DNA of 16,974 nucleotides from Mageeibacillus sp. UBA5770 (GTDB lineage: Bacteria; Bacillota_A; Clostridia; Saccharofermentanales; Saccharofermentanaceae). The DNA is taken from positions 1 to 16,974 of the forward strand of contig DIEQ01000091.1 in the NCBI GenBank assembly GCA_002418705.1, given 5' to 3'. This document shows positions 13,878 through 16,974 of the stretch, piece by piece; the stretch's first letter is position 1, and each line of letters starts with the position of its first letter. Both the position numbers and the translations under genes were made by a program. The notes under the pieces were generated by a model. The model saw only the letters and a list, made by a program, of their open reading frames with translations, had not been told where the DNA came from and did not search any database.

Positions 13878-14555
13878 ATGTTTAATTTGGTTCGAATAGA
13901 GGGCACGATCAATTATCAAGACAGTTTAAAATTACAAAAAAAAGCTTATGAAATCGTCTCGAGAGGTGAATCGGACGGGATTCTATTTATATTGGAACAT
14001 CAGCCTGTCTTTACCGTTGGGACCGGGGGCGGCAGAGAAAACCTGCTATTGTCGGAATCGGAAATTCATGAAAAAGGGGTTGAGGTTGTCGATATTGACC
14101 GTGGAGGAAACATCACATTCCATGGGCCCGGACAGATAGTGGCATATCCGGTTTTCAATCTTGCATGCCTTAAAAAGGACGTTCACTGGTTTGTGAATGC
14201 GTTGGAAGAAACTGTCATAATAATTCTTAGGGATTATGGGATCGAAGGCTCGAGGAAAAAAGAGTATAAAGGTGTATGGATAAAAGATGCCAAAGTTGCG
14301 GCCTTGGGAGTCCACGCAAAGCGATGGATTACAACGCATGGCTTATCATTTAATGTGAATGTCGACAAGCGTTTCTTCCGGATGATCAACCCTTGTGGCA
14401 TAAAAGAATTTGATGTTGGAAACCTTGTTGACTCTTGCGAGGATGTAGATATAGAAGAGATAAAGAACAAACTTGCAACTGCTTTCGAAATGGTTTTCGA
14501 AATTTCTTTTGTTAAAGCAAATTTTAATAATATGGATATGGAAGTGATAAAATGA
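13878..14555 (+). CDS. lipB: Octanoyl-[carrier protein]:protein N-octanoyltransferase LipB, 225 aa
   Basis: LipB transfers octanoate from acyl carrier protein to a lipoyl-domain lysine, the first step of endogenous lipoylation, in the cytoplasm. The family signature RGGNITFHGPGQIVAYPVFN is at 75-94. The catalytic Lys is K139 in KVAALGVH, and the acyl-thioester Cys is C173 in NPCG, preceded by THGLSFNV. The ATG at 13878 is preferred over an in-frame ATG at 13848 because AGGTGA lies about 6 nt upstream and the predicted sigma-54 transcript starts after 13848. It overlaps lipA by ATGA. Length is normal for LipB and all active-site residues are present. Confidence 0.95.
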   Translation: MFNLVRIEGTINYQDSLKLQKKAYEIVSRGESDGILFILEHQPVFTVGTGGGRENLLLSESEIHEKGVEVVDIDRGGNITFHGPGQIVAYPVFNLACLKKDVHWFVNALEETVIIILRDYGIEGSRKKEYKGVWIKDAKVAALGVHAKRWITTHGLSFNVNVDKRFFRMINPCGIKEFDVGNLVDSCEDVDIEEIKNKLATAFEMVFEISFVKANFNNMDMEVIK

Positions 14556-15412
14556 TGGAGACAAATAGAAAACCCGAATGGTTAAAAAAGAAGATCAGTT
14601 TTTCCCAGGAGGTTGCATCAACAGAAAAACTGATAGAAAAATTAGGCCTAAATACAGTATGTGAAGGAGCGATATGTCCTAATCGCAACGAATGCTTTGC
14701 AAATAGGACAGCTACATTCATGATTCTGGGAAATTATTGCACAAGGAATTGTCGCTTTTGTGCCGTTCCAAACGGTAAACCAGAACTGCTAAATCCCAAT
14801 GAACCGTTTCTAGTCGGAGAGGCAGCGAAAATTCTGGGATTAAAGCATATCGTTGTCACATCAGTGACTCGAGATGATCTGGAGGATGGAGGGGCGCGGC
14901 ATTTTGCCCGTACGGTCGTTGAAACCCGAAAAATGAACCCGGAATCCACCATAGAATTGCTAATCCCGGATCTCAAAGGAAATTGGAAGGCTCTTAAAAT
15001 AATCATTGATGCACGGCCGGATATATTGAACCACAATTTGGAAACAGTTCCGTCGCTTTATTCTGTTGTGAGACCCGAAGCCAATTATCATAGATCATTG
15101 GAGTTGTTGAATCGAACAAAAGAACTGAACCCCGATATAAAAACAAAATCAGGAATCATGGTGGGACTAGGGGAAACTGAAAAAGAGGTCATTTCACTCA
15201 TGGATGATTTAATAGAGGTCAACTGCGATATGCTTACAATCGGTCAATATTTAAGTCCTTCTCAAGACCACCTCGATGTAGTGGAGTACATCCATCCAGA
15301 GCAATTTGACAAATATCGTGTCATCGCATATCAAAAAGGCTTCAAACATGTTTCTTGTGGTGTTTTTGTACGTAGCTCCTATCATGCGGGTGACGGAATA
15401 GAAGTAAGTTAA
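14552..15412 (+). CDS. lipA: Lipoyl synthase LipA (radical SAM), 286 aa
   Basis: LipA inserts two sulfurs into the octanoyl chain made by LipB, using two 4Fe-4S clusters. The auxiliary-cluster cysteines are C37, C42 and C48 (CEGAICPNRNEC), the radical-SAM CxxxCxxC is C63, C67 and C70 (CTRNCRFC), and the C-terminal RSSYHA motif (274-279) supplies the serine ligand to the auxiliary cluster. The protein is full-length. The start overlaps the lipB stop by ATGA, so expression is coupled; a second ATG directly follows and could also serve. No clear terminator follows, so some read-through into the AOR gene is possible. Lipoyl acceptors (GcvH or an E2) are not in the window. Confidence 0.96.
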   Translation: MMETNRKPEWLKKKISFSQEVASTEKLIEKLGLNTVCEGAICPNRNECFANRTATFMILGNYCTRNCRFCAVPNGKPELLNPNEPFLVGEAAKILGLKHIVVTSVTRDDLEDGGARHFARTVVETRKMNPESTIELLIPDLKGNWKALKIIIDARPDILNHNLETVPSLYSVVRPEANYHRSLELLNRTKELNPDIKTKSGIMVGLGETEKEVISLMDDLIEVNCDMLTIGQYLSPSQDHLDVVEYIHPEQFDKYRVIAYQKGFKHVSCGVFVRSSYHAGDGIEVS

Positions 15413-15552
15413 ATCCAAAATTTGAAAAGTACAGGCAGATTTTCGTCTCAAATTGAAACACCCAAAGCAATTAGTCGCAATATGGGAAAGATTTAAATGC
15501 TTTTTAGAATTGCAAACGGCAAGAATGGTGGACGCAACGAGATTATATTATA

Positions 15553-15568
15553 TGGTATAGTAATTGCA
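15553..15568 (+). promoter_or_regulatory. Sigma-54-type promoter of the AOR gene
   Basis: TGGTATAGTAATTGCA keeps the essential GG (15554-15555) and GC (15566-15567) with 10 nt between them, and a full TTGCA -12 element; the -24 box is TGGTAT rather than TGGCAC. Transcription would begin near 15579, about 40 nt before the start codon. Confidence 0.6.
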
Positions 15569-15617
15569 TTTGTCTAAATATATAAAATATTCTGTAATTT
15601 TATGCGGAGGTATCAAA

Positions 15618-16974
15618 ATGTTAGGTGGAGCAACAGGAAAATTGCTACGGGTCGATTTGACGCGAATGCGAATCTTGGAAGAAACAATACCGGATGAAGT
15701 GTTTATAAAGTTCATCGGCGGCACGGGACTCGGGATCAAGTATCTTTATGACGAAGTGCCTGCCGGTACGGATCCTTTAGGGCCGGATAACAAACTCATA
15801 TTTAGCACGGGGCCCCTTGTCGGTGCAAAATTCATCTGTACTACCCGTTGCTGTTGTGTGACCAAGTCCCCGCTGACCGGAACGGTTACATCCCGTCTAT
15901 CCGGCGGCGCATTTCCGGCTGAGCTGAAATTTGCCGGGTATGATGCCATCATCGTTGAAGGTAAAGCCGAAAAACCCGTCTATCTGCTGATTAGCGGGGG
16001 AAAAGCGGAGCTGAAAGATGCGGGGCACCTGTGGGGGACAAAAGTTTCGGAGTGTATGGAAGCAATCAAGGCTGAGAACGGGGACAAAGATCTCAAGATC
16101 GCCACGATTGGTCCTGCGGGCGAAAATCTGGTCAAATTCGCAAGCATCATCAATGACAATGAAATGCGAGCTTTTGGCAGAGCGGGCGTCGGGGCGGTAC
16201 AAGGTTCTAAAAACCTGAAGGCCATCGCCATCAGGGCTGCCAGCCGAAACAACATTAAGATCGCAGATGATGCGGCTTATAAAACTGTCTTAAAAAAATT
16301 GGCTGGGGAGTATAGAGCAAATGAAGGGCTTCAGTTCATGGGACCGACGGGGACAATTGGTGATACGGATGGTTTTCAGGATCCGTTGAGCATTTATCCA
16401 TCGAAGAATTTTATGACAACGGGTGAAGACTATTCTGCTTTTGTCGGTGAGCAACCCAACAATATTAGAAGAATAGGAAACCGGGGTTGTTACACATGCC
16501 CAGTTAAATGCGGGCAATTGAAAAAGACAAGAGATGACAGCAACTATCCCGGCATTGTCGGTGAGCCCGAATATGAGACGATTTTCAGCTTCGGCGGCGA
16601 ATGCGGCAATAAAGACATGGACGCGCTGATCATGGCGGATCATATCAGTGATGAATATGGCATGGATACAATTTCAGCGGGTGTGACTGTCGGTTTTGCT
16701 ATGGAGCTATTCGAAAAGGGTCTCATCACAAAAGAAGAAGCAAACGGTTATGAATTGAATTTTGGCAATAGCGATGCCATGGTAAAAATACTAGGCGACA
16801 TTGCGCTAAGAAAAGGCTTTGGCAACATTTTGGCTGAGGGTTCAATGGGAGCGGCCCGGATCATAGGCAAAGGCACAGAAAAATATGCGATGCATGTCAA
16901 AGGACTTGAACTGCCGGCATATGATATCAGAGGTCTCAAAGGCATGGCGCTAGCCATGGCGACATCTTACTCCG
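15618..16974 (+). CDS. Aldehyde:ferredoxin oxidoreductase (tungstopterin), 5' part, runs off the window
   Basis: AOR-family enzymes oxidise aldehydes to acids with ferredoxin, using a tungsten-bis-pterin and one 4Fe-4S cluster. The 452 codons present contain the N-terminal IGGTGLGIKYLYDE and STGPL segments, AFGRAGVGAVQGSKNLKAI of the pterin-binding domain, three of the four cluster cysteines, C291, C294 and C298 (CYTCPVKC, close to the Pyrococcus numbering), and GEPEYET (315-321), which contributes to the active site. The fourth Cys lies beyond the window. GGAGG is 7 nt upstream of the ATG. Together with the aminotransferase it suggests an amino acid fermentation in which aldehydes are oxidised. 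Substrate and symbol (aor or a paralogue) cannot be fixed. The higher GC than the aminotransferase region suggests a different history. Confidence 0.93.
   Translation, partial: MLGGATGKLLRVDLTRMRILEETIPDEVFIKFIGGTGLGIKYLYDEVPAGTDPLGPDNKLIFSTGPLVGAKFICTTRCCCVTKSPLTGTVTSRLSGGAFPAELKFAGYDAIIVEGKAEKPVYLLISGGKAELKDAGHLWGTKVSECMEAIKAENGDKDLKIATIGPAGENLVKFASIINDNEMRAFGRAGVGAVQGSKNLKAIAIRAASRNNIKIADDAAYKTVLKKLAGEYRANEGLQFMGPTGTIGDTDGFQDPLSIYPSKNFMTTGEDYSAFVGEQPNNIRRIGNRGCYTCPVKCGQLKKTRDDSNYPGIVGEPEYETIFSFGGECGNKDMDALIMADHISDEYGMDTISAGVTVGFAMELFEKGLITKEEANGYELNFGNSDAMVKILGDIALRKGFGNILAEGSMGAARIIGKGTEKYAMHVKGLELPAYDIRGLKGMALAMATSYS

Overview
The window suggests an anaerobic, low-to-mid GC Firmicute, probably of the class Clostridia. 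The signs are strong AGGAGG-type ribosome binding sites, an initiator-like tRNA close to the Bacillus form, large serine recombinases, an IS256-family remnant, three sequences matching sigma-54 promoters, and a tungsten-type aldehyde:ferredoxin oxidoreductase. No species can be named from the sequence alone.

Region 1 (1-70) is the 3' end of a tRNA, most like tRNA-fMet, with its terminator. Region 2 (about 71-7870) is a compact integrative element. Its main leftward block, read from right to left, encodes a small excisionase/AlpA-like HTH protein, a 51-aa CxxC protein and a 753-aa SF3 primase-helicase. An origin-like array follows (DnaA box, 13 nine-bp iterons, AT-rich core). Beyond it lie a GC-rich repeat region, an HTH/zinc-ribbon protein, a small acidic protein whose start is nested in the zinc-ribbon gene, and two overlapping large serine recombinases. 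One Xre/cI-type repressor is transcribed rightward. The two divergent promoters each carry a copy of the same operator in the -35/-10 spacer, which suggests a phage-like switch. No relaxase, capsid or conjugation genes are visible, so the element looks able to excise and replicate but not to transfer by itself. A phage-satellite lifestyle is a hypothesis.

Region 3 (7920-8640) holds remnants: the C-terminal half of a tyrosine integrase and an unrecognised fragment. Region 4 (8640-11890) has a near-perfect sigma-54 promoter in front of a class III aminotransferase and an APC-family amino acid/amine permease, apparently a catabolic pair. Region 5 (11890-13800) is a gene graveyard: a broken IS256 transposase, the tail of an MBL-fold hydrolase, an Lrp/AsnC regulator with one nonsense codon, and the core of another tyrosine integrase, possibly the missing front of the one in region 3.

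Region 6 (13837-16974) carries lipB-lipA (octanoyl transfer and lipoyl synthesis), translationally coupled, and then an aldehyde:ferredoxin oxidoreductase that runs off the window. Both units have sigma-54-type -24/-12 elements with correct GG-N10-GC spacing, at plausible distances from the start codons. A reasonable inference is a sigma-54-controlled amino acid or amine fermentation locus: the permease imports substrate, the aminotransferase makes an oxo-acid or aldehyde, AOR oxidises aldehydes to acids with reduction of ferredoxin, and LipBA supplies lipoyl groups to a glycine-cleavage or oxo-acid dehydrogenase system. No enhancer-binding activator gene lies in the window.
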